Assembly: GCA_017390645.1 (NCBI GenBank)
Contig: JAFPAZ010000081.1
Location: 1-14,604, forward strand
From: Lachnospiraceae bacterium
GTDB taxonomy: Bacteria > Bacillota_A > Clostridia > Lachnospirales > Lachnospiraceae
DNA: 14,604 nt
Reading direction: 5' to 3'
The position numbers were made by a program, and so were the translations under genes. Of the stretch, positions 6,359-12,702 are shown piece by piece (positions within the stretch are counted from its first letter, which is position 1; each line of letters starts with the position of its first letter). The notes below the pieces were generated by a model. The model searched no databases. It was not told where the DNA came from and was given only the letters and a program-made list of their open reading frames with translations.

Positions 6359-8085
6359 TACGCTTCCCCTCCTTCCTTTCGTTCTTGTGAGAAGCAGATT
6401 TCACGATAAACCTCACAATTTTTTATTAGCTCGTCATGTTTTCCAATTCCTACCATTTCACCATCATGAAGAACGACAATCTGATCAGAATTTTTAATGG
6501 TACTCGCCCTTTGAGAAATGATAAAAGTGGTTAAATTCTTTAAATTCTCATGCAACCCCTTTCTCAAATTTACATCTGTTACATAATCCAGGGCATTAAA
6601 ACTATCATCCAATATTAAAATATCTGGTTCTTTTACCAACGCTCTGGCAATGGTTAATCTCTGACGTTGCCCACCAGATACGTTGGTTCCCCCTTGGGTG
6701 AGCATTGTATTATATTTTTCCGGCATCTTTTCGATAAATTCGCTAGCCTGGGCAATTTTTGCAGCCTTCTTTACCTGTTCTTCCTTTGCCTCTAAGTCAC
6801 CCCATCGAAGATTTTCCAATATACTGCCTGTAAACAAAACGGATTTTTGAGGAACCATTCCAATCAAATGAATTAATTCTTTTCCTTTGTATTCTTTCAC
6901 ATTCAGACCATTTACTTTTACTTTACCGGATGTAACATCATAAAACCGTGGAATAAGTTGTACCAATGTAGATTTTCCGGCACCGGTACCACCAATAATA
7001 CCAACTGTTTCACCTTTTTTTACCTTTAAATTAATATTGGTAAGTGCAGGTTCTTTGGTTCCTTCGTAATAAAAGGTAACATCCTCAAATTCAACTGCAT
7101 AGTTACTATCTATTTCTTTTATTCCTTCTCCTTCTTTTATACTTACTTCCGTGTTTAAAACCTTTGTCACTCGTCCTAAAGATGCAAAGGCTTTTGTATA
7201 AAGAACCACCAAATTCGAAACGATGATTAATGCTGCCAGAATCTGAGTGACATAATTAATAAAAGCAATGACGGAACCCACGGACATAGATCCGGAATTT
7301 ACCCTTATTCCACCAATCCATAAAATCGCACAAATGGCAAAATTCATAATTAAACTTGTAAGAGGATTCAAAATCGAAGAAATTTTCCCTACACGAATCG
7401 CTGTTTTTGCATATTCTTCATTGCTGTTTTCAAATTTTTCTTCCTCGTAGGATACCTTTGAAAATGCACGAATCACCCGTACTCCAGCCAGATTTTCCCG
7501 TACTACCAAAGCAATCTGATCCAGTTTTTGCTGCACCTTCTTATATAGAGGCACCGTCTTTATCATAGTCACCGCCAGTACAATAATAAACATAGGTAGT
7601 ACCACCATTAATACTACCGATAGTTTAACATCCAGATTTACTGCCATAACAACACCACCAACACATAAAAATGGTGCTCTTATTACCAGACGTATCAACA
7701 TGGCAACCGCCGTTTGTAACTGATTTACATCCGCAGTCAGTCGGTTTATCAAAGACGTGGTTCCAAAATCATCTATTTCCGCATTTGAAAAAGACATAAT
7801 CTTATCAAACATTGCATTTCTTAGTTTTGTTCCAAATCCCTGGGATACTATGGAGGCAGTATATTGGCAAATCAAAGCACTTACAATACCAACTGTAGCA
7901 GTGCAAAACATAACACCTCCCATCTTTATTACATAACTTTTATCCCTCATCAATACCCCATTATCTACTGCCAATGACATAAAATATGGTAAAAATAACT
8001 CTAATACTGCTTCTACCAGCTTAAAAAAAGGACCAATGATCAAGAGCCATTTATATTCCTTTAAATATTTGAATACCGTCCTCAT
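6358..8085 (-). CDS. Heterodimeric ABC exporter, subunit with degenerate ATPase site
   Basis: A 575-residue half-transporter with six membrane helices (about residues 14-300) and a C-terminal nucleotide-binding domain. Walker A GGTGAGKST (365-373), Q-loop Gln413 and a canonical signature NVSGGQ (468-473) are intact. Walker B ends ILILDD, so Asp494 stands in place of the catalytic Glu, and ISQR puts Gln525 in place of the switch His. These two changes together mark the degenerate-site partner in heterodimeric exporters. Its intact signature motif would complete the functional site made by the partner's Walker A and B. ATG 8085 is preceded only by a weak GGTG at about 6 bases. A strong terminator lies 56 bases upstream, so a promoter should sit between, but I cannot pick a convincing one. 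No regulator gene is adjacent. Confidence 0.93.
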   Translation of the reverse strand: MRTVFKYLKEYKWLLIIGPFFKLVEAVLELFLPYFMSLAVDNGVLMRDKSYVIKMGGVMFCTATVGIVSALICQYTASIVSQGFGTKLRNAMFDKIMSFSNAEIDDFGTTSLINRLTADVNQLQTAVAMLIRLVIRAPFLCVGGVVMAVNLDVKLSVVLMVVLPMFIIVLAVTMIKTVPLYKKVQQKLDQIALVVRENLAGVRVIRAFSKVSYEEEKFENSNEEYAKTAIRVGKISSILNPLTSLIMNFAICAILWIGGIRVNSGSMSVGSVIAFINYVTQILAALIIVSNLVVLYTKAFASLGRVTKVLNTEVSIKEGEGIKEIDSNYAVEFEDVTFYYEGTKEPALTNINLKVKKGETVGIIGGTGAGKSTLVQLIPRFYDVTSGKVKVNGLNVKEYKGKELIHLIGMVPQKSVLFTGSILENLRWGDLEAKEEQVKKAAKIAQASEFIEKMPEKYNTMLTQGGTNVSGGQRQRLTIARALVKEPDILILDDSFNALDYVTDVNLRKGLHENLKNLTTFIISQRASTIKNSDQIVVLHDGEMVGIGKHDELIKNCEVYREICFSQERKEGGEA

Positions 8086-8141
8086 GCTTTCACCAAACCT
8101 TTCCTATGTACTTTTTTCTATAATTTATGATTCTTGCCCTT

Positions 8142-8172
8142 AAAAAAGAAAGCGGCTAGAACTTCTAACCGC
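8142..8172 (-). terminator. Rho-independent terminator after queA-PilZ
   Basis: On the minus strand GCGGTTAGA (8172-8164) pairs with TCTAGCCGC (8160-8152) over 9 bp with one G-U pair and a 3-base loop. TTTCTTTTTTA follows. On the plus strand the wobble becomes a mismatch, so the minus direction is favoured. It lies about 75 bases after the PilZ stop codon and insulates the ABC operon. Confidence 0.85.
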
Positions 8173-8246
8173 CTTCCTTCCTATTATAATTCCTAATTTA
8201 GTCTAAACTATACAACTATACTGCCAAAAGATATGTAATATTTTTC

Positions 8247-8600
8247 TTATTTATTCACACCATTTTCTAGTGATAACTGATATACATCAATTCGATAGGC
8301 ATCCATTTCTCCCAATCCTAAGAATACACATCCGTATTCCCAACCATGTTCCAACTTTGATTTACGAACAATCTTTATAATAGCATGGAAGGTTTCCTTC
8401 GTCCAAATCTCAACATCCGTATCAAAAAAACCATCTTCCGGCAATTCAACTTCAGAGGTAAATCCCATTCCATCCCTTGAGATATTAAAAGTATGAATCT
8501 CTACATTATTTAATCCTCTTTTTTCGTCTTCCAAGGATAAATTATTTATCTTTAGAATTACATTCATGTCCATTCTTTTATTTCGTCTTTTATCATTCAT
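8247..8600 (-). CDS. PilZ-domain protein (probable c-di-GMP receptor)
   Basis: A small protein of 117 residues consisting of a single PilZ domain. Both c-di-GMP-binding motifs are present: RxxxR as RRNKR near the N-terminus and (D/N)xSxxG as NISRDG about 30 residues later, followed by MGF. The rest is beta-rich (VELPEDGFF, VEIWTKETFHAIIKIVR, GWEYGCVFLGL). Stand-alone PilZ proteins bind c-di-GMP and pass the signal to a partner such as a motility or polysaccharide machine. No such partner is in the window. The start is ATG 8600; a TTG two codons upstream (8606) lies at a better distance from GGGAGG and is possible. It begins 24 bases after the queA stop, so the two are probably co-transcribed. 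Confidence 0.85.
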   Translation of the reverse strand: MNDKRRNKRMDMNVILKINNLSLEDEKRGLNNVEIHTFNISRDGMGFTSEVELPEDGFFDTDVEIWTKETFHAIIKIVRKSKLEHGWEYGCVFLGLGEMDAYRIDVYQLSLENGVNK

Positions 8601-8624
8601 AGTCAAAGCGCCCTCCCAAATTTT

Positions 8625-9650
8625 CTATTGAATAAACATTGCGTCACCGAAGCTAAAAAAGCGATATCGATTCTTAATCGCTTCGTTATAAGCATTTAAT
8701 ATCATTTCCCTGTCTGCCAATGCTGAAACCAACATCAATAAAGTAGACTCCGGTAAATGGAAATTCGTAATCAAAGCATCTACCACTTTAAAGGTGTAAC
8801 CCGGATAAATAAAAATATCTGTCCACCCTGAAGCCTCCCGTACCCTGCCGTCTTCGTCTCCAATGGTTTCCAATGTCCTGGTACTGGTAGTCCCTACTGC
8901 AATCACCCTCTTATGATTTTCTTTTGCTTGATTAATGATATCTGCATCTTCCTTCGACAAGCAGTAATACTCCGAATGCATATGGTGTTCCAATATATTA
9001 TCTACTTTTACAGGCCGAAAGGTTCCAAGACCAACATGCAACGTAACCTGAGCAATCTTAATTCCTTTTTTCTTTATTTCTTCCAACAGTTCATTCGTAA
9101 AATGCAATCCAGCTGTAGGTGCAGCGGCTGAACCATCATACTTTGCATAAATTGTCTGATATCTGTCTTTATCTTCCAATTTATGAGTAATATAGGGTGG
9201 TAATGGCATCTCACCCAACTGGTCCAAAATCTCTTCAAAAATTCCCTTATATTCAAAATGTACCAAACGATTTCCATCTTCCAGCACATCAGTGATTTCC
9301 CCAACAAGCAAACCATCTCCGAATACAATCCTGGCTCCCACACGAGCTTTTTTTCCTGGTTTTACCAGTGTTTCCCAAATATCATCTTCTTTACGTTTTA
9401 ATAATAGAAGTTCAATCTGAGCCTTCGTGTCTTCTTTTTCTCCAATCAAACGAGCCGGAATCACCTTTGTATTATTAATAACAAGGCAGTCTCCCTCGTT
9501 CAGATGCTCTATAATATTTTTAAAATGTCTATGCTCAATCTGTCCATTCTCTTTATTTAACACCATCAATTTAGAACTGCTTCTATCCTGAACCGGATCC
9601 TGAGCAATCAGTTCTGGCGGTAAATCATAGTAAAAATCAGATAACTGCAT
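8625..9650 (-). CDS. queA: S-adenosylmethionine:tRNA ribosyltransferase-isomerase
   Basis: QueA transfers and isomerises the ribosyl part of S-adenosylmethionine onto 7-aminomethyl-7-deazaguanine in tRNA, giving epoxyqueuosine. The 341-residue product is full length for the family. Characteristic blocks are [14 protein letters not shown] (6-19), [12 protein letters not shown] (57-68), [13 protein letters not shown] (173-185), [12 protein letters not shown] (203-214), [11 protein letters not shown] (251-261) and the C-terminal [22 protein letters not shown] (split: [10 protein letters not shown], then [12 protein letters not shown], 291-312). GAGG lies about 8 bases before ATG 9650. The other queuosine genes are not in the window. 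The PilZ gene follows at 24 bases and a terminator after that closes the unit. Confidence 0.97.
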   Translation of the reverse strand: MQLSDFYYDLPPELIAQDPVQDRSSSKLMVLNKENGQIEHRHFKNIIEHLNEGDCLVINNTKVIPARLIGEKEDTKAQIELLLLKRKEDDIWETLVKPGKKARVGARIVFGDGLLVGEITDVLEDGNRLVHFEYKGIFEEILDQLGEMPLPPYITHKLEDKDRYQTIYAKYDGSAAAPTAGLHFTNELLEEIKKKGIKIAQVTLHVGLGTFRPVKVDNILEHHMHSEYYCLSKEDADIINQAKENHKRVIAVGTTSTRTLETIGDEDGRVREASGWTDIFIYPGYTFKVVDALITNFHLPESTLLMLVSALADREMILNAYNEAIKNRYRFFSFGDAMFIQ

Positions 9651-9679
9651 CTTTCTTACCTCTTTATTTAATGTAAATT

Positions 9680-9768
9680 TTTACTGTTTAAGTAACAGCC
9701 GACATTTACTGTCAAGCCACGTAAAATCTCGGTTTCTGCCTTGAAACCAGAATTTATATCTAGAAACC
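9680..9768 (-). promoter_or_regulatory. Structured leader or operator region upstream of queA
   Basis: This gene-free stretch holds several short dyads. On the minus strand GGTTTC occurs twice (9768-9763 and 9748-9743), and both copies can pair with the single GAAACC (9736-9731), giving mutually exclusive hairpins. Downstream lie GACA-GTAAA-TGTC (9713-9701) and CTGTT-ACTTA-AACAG (9698-9684), and TTTACTGT is repeated at 9680 and 9705 on the plus strand. TTGACA (9714-9709) resembles a -35 but has no good -10 partner. I do not see a preQ1 riboswitch core. Function unassigned. Confidence 0.35.
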
Positions 9769-9824
9769 AATATATTAACGTTCGAAGTAAAACAGTTATA
9801 TCCTTGTGGTTCCCAGAAACACTT

Positions 9825-9864
9825 TAAAATAAGGGATAGGTGTAAGTTCTCCTATCCCTTATTT
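9825..9864 (-). terminator. Rho-independent terminator of the YihY gene
   Basis: A perfect 14-bp inverted repeat (AAATAAGGGATAGG at 9827-9840 with its complement at 9851-9864) has a 10-base loop. On the minus strand the stem runs directly into TTTT-AAAG. It starts 29 bases after the YihY stop codon. Confidence 0.85.
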
Positions 9865-9892
9865 CCTCACTATAATCATATAGCCTTAAATA

Positions 9893-10753
9893 TCATTTGT
9901 CAAGATTTTTTAGGCACGAGTTATAATTCTCATTTTCTGAAATAGTAACATACTTATTTAATACATAATTAAATTCAGCACCAACAAAAACCATAATCAT
10001 ACAAAAATAAAGCCACAACATAGCAATTACGATTCCTGCCAGGCTTCCATACATATATGAAAAATCACTGATTTTATCTACATAAATACCAAAAACATAC
10101 GAAATCGTAATCCAGCTTACTGCTGCCATGAAAGCACCCGGTAGTTCATCTCGAATTTTTGATTTCCGATTTGGTATGGCACAATATATGATCAAAAAAA
10201 GAAGTGTAAAAAACACCAGACCAAACACATTTCGGAAAGATAAAATAAAATCAATCAATTTAACCAAAAATCCCGCCTTACTACCAATCATATGATAAAG
10301 CTTATTTCCAAACACCAGCACCAATAAAGACAATATCAATCCCAAAGCAAAAACTAACGTATAGATACTACTAAATATCCGTGTTAAAAAATAATTCCTT
10401 GATTCTTTTACTTCATACACCTTATTTAATCCATTTGAAATCGCCATCACCCCTCGCCCGGATGACCAGATTGCCGCAACTACAGAAAGTGAAAGCACTG
10501 TAGAAGATGCTTTGGTATATAATTCATTTATAATATTATTTATATATTCGCTTAGATTTTCCGGCGCAAGTGTAATGATATATTTCGTTACATATTCCTG
10601 TTCCACCGGCAAAATTCTGATGAGTGTCATCAAAAACATAACAAAAGGAAAAAAAGATAAAATAATAAAAAATGCCCCCTGTGAAGCAAACGCAGTAACA
10701 TGGTCGTTTTTCACTTTTTGAACTATTTCATCAAAACATTTTATCTTTTTCAT
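9893..10753 (-). CDS. YihY/BrkB family integral membrane protein
   Basis: A 286-residue protein with about six membrane helices, recognisable as the YihY/BrkB family. Blocks are AFASQGAFFIILSFFPF (21-37), LSLSVVAAIWSSGRGVMAIS (87-106), GLNKVYEV (108-115), PNRKSKIRDELPGAFMAAV (194-212) and SYMYGSLAGIVIAMLWLYF, ending in GAEFNYVLNKY. The family was once called RNase BN by mistake; its molecular role is not established and transport or envelope roles have been suggested. GGAGG lies about 7 bases before ATG 10753. It follows the SpoIID-type gene by 156 bases and ends in its own terminator. A candidate promoter with a dyad lies at 10840-10866, so it may be transcribed alone or with the SpoIID-type gene. 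Confidence 0.92.
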   Translation of the reverse strand: MKKIKCFDEIVQKVKNDHVTAFASQGAFFIILSFFPFVMFLMTLIRILPVEQEYVTKYIITLAPENLSEYINNIINELYTKASSTVLSLSVVAAIWSSGRGVMAISNGLNKVYEVKESRNYFLTRIFSSIYTLVFALGLILSLLVLVFGNKLYHMIGSKAGFLVKLIDFILSFRNVFGLVFFTLLFLIIYCAIPNRKSKIRDELPGAFMAAVSWITISYVFGIYVDKISDFSYMYGSLAGIVIAMLWLYFCMIMVFVGAEFNYVLNKYVTISENENYNSCLKNLDK

Positions 10754-10839
10754 GCTTTTTCCTCCTCGCCGAAATCCATGATTCGAATCGTTTGGGCATT
10801 TCCTTTTTTATTTAGTTTATCCTAGGCAATTGCGAAACT

Positions 10840-10866
10840 ATAATACTTTATGTTAAAGTGATTCAA
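10840..10866 (-). promoter_or_regulatory. Candidate promoter of the YihY gene with a dyad in its spacer
   Basis: On the minus strand TTGAAT (10866-10861), a 15-base spacer and TATTAT (10845-10840) form a plausible sigma-A promoter with a short spacer. The spacer region carries a perfect 6-bp dyad ACTTTA-N3-TAAAGT (10845-10859), placed where an operator could block or adjust polymerase binding. Confidence 0.35.
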
Positions 10867-10881
10867 GAATAACAAAACAAT

Positions 10882-10907
10882 GCAGGCACGCTTTCGCTGC
10901 GTTCGGC
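10882..10907 (-). other. GC-rich stem-capable element after the SpoIID-type gene
   Basis: A 26-base GC-rich island starts 2 bases after the stop codon in otherwise AT-rich DNA. On the minus strand it reads GCCGAACGCAGCGAAAGCG followed by TGCCTGC. ACGC and GCGT can close a 7-base loop, and GCAG can pair with CTGC around a smaller CG/CG stem. ATTGTTTTGTTATT follows. It may be a weak terminator; it is not strong enough to call one. Confidence 0.35.
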
Positions 10908-10909
10908 TC

Positions 10910-12247
10910 TTATCGGTATATTTTCATCAGATTTTGTCCTTCAAAATAATATTCTAATATCTCCACGTAGGAACATCCCTCTTTTGCCAGTTCATTCGCT
11001 CCATTCTGACTCATGCCCGCTCCGTGTCCATAACCGCCTCCATAAATCATATACCCATCTTCCTCCATTATGCCATAAAAATATCCACTTGGCAAAAGTT
11101 TCATGGATTTATTTATTTCATTATCCTGTTTTATTAGCTCCAATCCTTCCGGAGACAATATACTTCGTATATCATACTCACTAATATAATTTATTTTTCC
11201 TTCTTCTCCTTCAACGGTTAATACCTTAGCTACACCACTTTCACCTCTTAAAGAGACCTTGATATTTTTTATCTTTCCTACACCTACCCTGCTTTCCAGA
11301 ATTTCATATGGTATTTTTACCCTCCATCGAAAATATGGGTATTCCTGTTCTAATCCTTCCGTTTCTTGAAGCATTTTCATCAGCTCCCCTTCTTTCTGCA
11401 GGTTTTCATTTTCTATCACAGCAGAAACATCCACCAATTCCTGTTCCATATCTCCTATCCAAATATCTTCAGGTTTAGATAAAACCCCACAGGAAGTAGA
11501 AAAATAATACGCAGTACCTATATTTTTACCTTCCATTAAAATTACTCCTCCGGTTTGATCCACCGCCTTCATGCTTTCTTCTTGTAATGTTTTATTTGCA
11601 TATACCTGCGAACCAACACTGTCATCCAGATGACAACCAAAAACGTCATCCAGACCATTTCGAATCTTTGCTACTGCGTAAGTTCTTGCACAGACCGCTT
11701 GAGCCTTTAGCGCTTCCGACTCATAACTTACCGGCATTTCACTTGGTATTACTAAATATAAGTATTTCTCTAAATCCACTTCATTAATCATAATAATTCC
11801 ATTTTTTGTATAAGTAAGCTCTATCTTCCCAAAATAAGAAGGATTTTCATTTCCCCGTAGTATAGAATAAACTGTAATCATTCCGTTTTCACCCACGCTA
11901 GAAATTTTAACTTTGTCTTCCTTTATTTCATCCGCTGTAAACGTAATTTGTTCATTCTCAAGACAGCGTATGACTTCTCCGTTCTTTTCCACAATCATAC
12001 CAGCGCTACTCCCCAAACAAATACTTTGATGATATTTCGAAAGATAGTCTGTATCAGATATCAAAACCCTGATATCTGATGGAACCTGAAATGGAATGAT
12101 ACCTCTTAACCCGGTATGAAACTGCTTGGATTCAGAAAGGGCGAATATTTTCATCCCACTCTTATATGCATTCCTTATTATTTCCCCACCAAATATTCCA
12201 TAGAAAATTAAACAAATTACGATAATATCTTTATACTTTCTTTTCAC
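10910..12247 (-). CDS. SpoIID/LytB-domain protein (peptidoglycan lytic transglycosylase-like)
   Basis: A 445-residue protein with an N-terminal membrane anchor (residues 7-20, DIIVICLIFYGIFG) and an extracellular SpoIID domain. Landmarks are VDLEKYLYLVIPSEMP with the likely catalytic Glu170, SEALKAQAVCARTYA (177-191), CHLDDSVGSQVY with Cys205 and His206, YYFSTSCG with Cys253 (these Cys/His residues match the metal site region of the family) and GGGYGHGAGMSQNGA (403-417). SpoIID cleaves glycan strands lacking stem peptides during engulfment. At 445 residues this is longer than the classical sporulation protein, with extra sequence before the catalytic block, so it may be a paralogue. The start is GTG 12247, with GGAG 7 bases upstream. 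No clear promoter lies in the 60 bases between it and the upstream RNA terminator. Confidence 0.9.
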   Translation of the reverse strand: MKRKYKDIIVICLIFYGIFGGEIIRNAYKSGMKIFALSESKQFHTGLRGIIPFQVPSDIRVLISDTDYLSKYHQSICLGSSAGMIVEKNGEVIRCLENEQITFTADEIKEDKVKISSVGENGMITVYSILRGNENPSYFGKIELTYTKNGIIMINEVDLEKYLYLVIPSEMPVSYESEALKAQAVCARTYAVAKIRNGLDDVFGCHLDDSVGSQVYANKTLQEESMKAVDQTGGVILMEGKNIGTAYYFSTSCGVLSKPEDIWIGDMEQELVDVSAVIENENLQKEGELMKMLQETEGLEQEYPYFRWRVKIPYEILESRVGVGKIKNIKVSLRGESGVAKVLTVEGEEGKINYISEYDIRSILSPEGLELIKQDNEINKSMKLLPSGYFYGIMEEDGYMIYGGGYGHGAGMSQNGANELAKEGCSYVEILEYYFEGQNLMKIYR

Positions 12248-12307
12248 TTCAACACTCCGATTAATTTTGTGTTAGTTTCATTACATCTTAGTTTTCCCTT
12301 TAAATAA

Positions 12308-12345
12308 ACAAAAGAAAAAGCAGCATAAGCTGCTTTTTCTTTTGT
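12308..12345 (-). terminator. Terminator of the structured RNA
   Basis: A perfect 17-bp inverted repeat, ACAAAAGAAAAAGCAGC (12308-12324) with its complement (12329-12345) and a 4-base loop. On the minus strand the 3' arm ends in TTTTTCTTTTGT and runs into TTTATTT. The sequence is symmetric and could work both ways, but only the minus-strand RNA ends here. Confidence 0.85.
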
Positions 12346-12539
12346 AAACCCAAAATGCCGTTACCTATAATTTTGACGCCTAGCCAAGCTAGGTGGGTTT
12401 CCTCATGTAAATACTCTGTCTTCCTCTGCGCAATGAAGGCCTGACATACCTCTACGGATATTGGAATCCCGTCAAAAGAAATGTAGGTTCAAAACAATAG
12501 GTGTTCTCGTACATTTCAGGCATCTGTTTCATTTCTTCT
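12308..12539 (-). ncRNA. Stand-alone structured RNA, about 230 nt; candidate raiA-type (ARRPOF) RNA, identity unproven
   Basis: The segment has no reading frame but has its own promoter and terminator. Read as minus-strand RNA it folds into a closed multi-branch structure. P1 is AGAUGCC (12525-12519) with GGCAUUU (12359-12353), including one G-U pair. A hairpin is closed by GAAAUGUA/UACAUUUC (12517-12510 with 12485-12478) and continues inward as AGAACA/UGUUUU. A long-range stem UUUUGACG/CGUCAAAA pairs 12477-12470 with 12378-12371. Within that stem lie GGAU/AUCC (12469-12466 with 12459-12456) and CCUAGC/GCUAGG (12393-12388 with 12384-12379). AAACCC (12400-12395) can also pair with GGGUUU (12351-12346), a possible pseudoknot. 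A branched, pseudoknot-capable fold fits the raiA class of clostridia better than the rod-shaped 6S RNA, but I cannot confirm either by eye. RNase P, SRP and tmRNA signatures are absent. Confidence 0.75.
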
Positions 12540-12545
12540 AATCTG

Positions 12546-12574
12546 ATTATATATTAGTTATATGAAAATTTCAA
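12546..12574 (-). promoter_or_regulatory. Sigma-A promoter of the structured RNA
   Basis: On the minus strand TTGAAA (12574-12569), a 17-base spacer and a perfect TATAAT (12551-12546). The predicted start is an A near 12539. This is one of the best promoters in the window, as expected for an abundant RNA. Confidence 0.8.
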
Positions 12575-12621
12575 TGCAAAAATGTATATAAATTTTTACC
12601 AATTCTTTTACATATATTCCA

Positions 12622-12650
12622 TAGACTTTGAGACCCCAATATGTTATACT
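12622..12650 (+). promoter_or_regulatory. Promoter of the phosphofructokinase gene
   Basis: Extended -10 TGT-TATACT (12642-12650) with TAGACT (12622-12627) 17 bases upstream, which matches TTGACA at four of six positions. The predicted start is near 12657, giving a leader of about 45 bases. It is divergent from the RNA promoter at 12546-12574. Confidence 0.6.
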
Positions 12651-12658
12651 AGAGACAG

Positions 12659-12674
12659 TATTTTCGCCAAAATA
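12659..12674 (+). promoter_or_regulatory. Dyad TATTTT-CGCC-AAAATA at the 5' end of the pfp transcript
   Basis: A 6-bp inverted repeat with a 4-base centre sits at about the predicted transcription start and 20 bases upstream of AGGAGG. It could be an operator or a small 5' hairpin. No regulator is suggested by its sequence. Confidence 0.3.
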
Positions 12675-12702
12675 TGAGAGTGGACTTTAGGAGGATAAAA
12701 TC

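Noticed and set aside
9074..9343. Minus-strand 89-codon frame inside queA
   Set aside because: It lies wholly in another frame of queA, which is full length and strongly conserved; it has no ribosome binding site and no family resemblance.
9651..9892. preQ1 riboswitch upstream of queA
   Set aside because: Queuosine genes can carry one, but I could not find the small hairpin plus A-rich tail arrangement on the minus strand.
12248..12307. Sporulation-type (sigma-E) promoter before the SpoIID-type gene
   Set aside because: No sequence resembling the sigma-E -35 and -10 elements at proper spacing was visible in the 60 bases before the start.
12308..12539. Assignment of the structured RNA to 6S (ssrS), RNase P, SRP or tmRNA
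   Set aside because: A 6S RNA should be one long rod with a central bubble, but here a 40-base hairpin and an inner multi-stem region break that shape. Hallmark motifs of the other three are missing. The raiA class is only a candidate, so no symbol is given.
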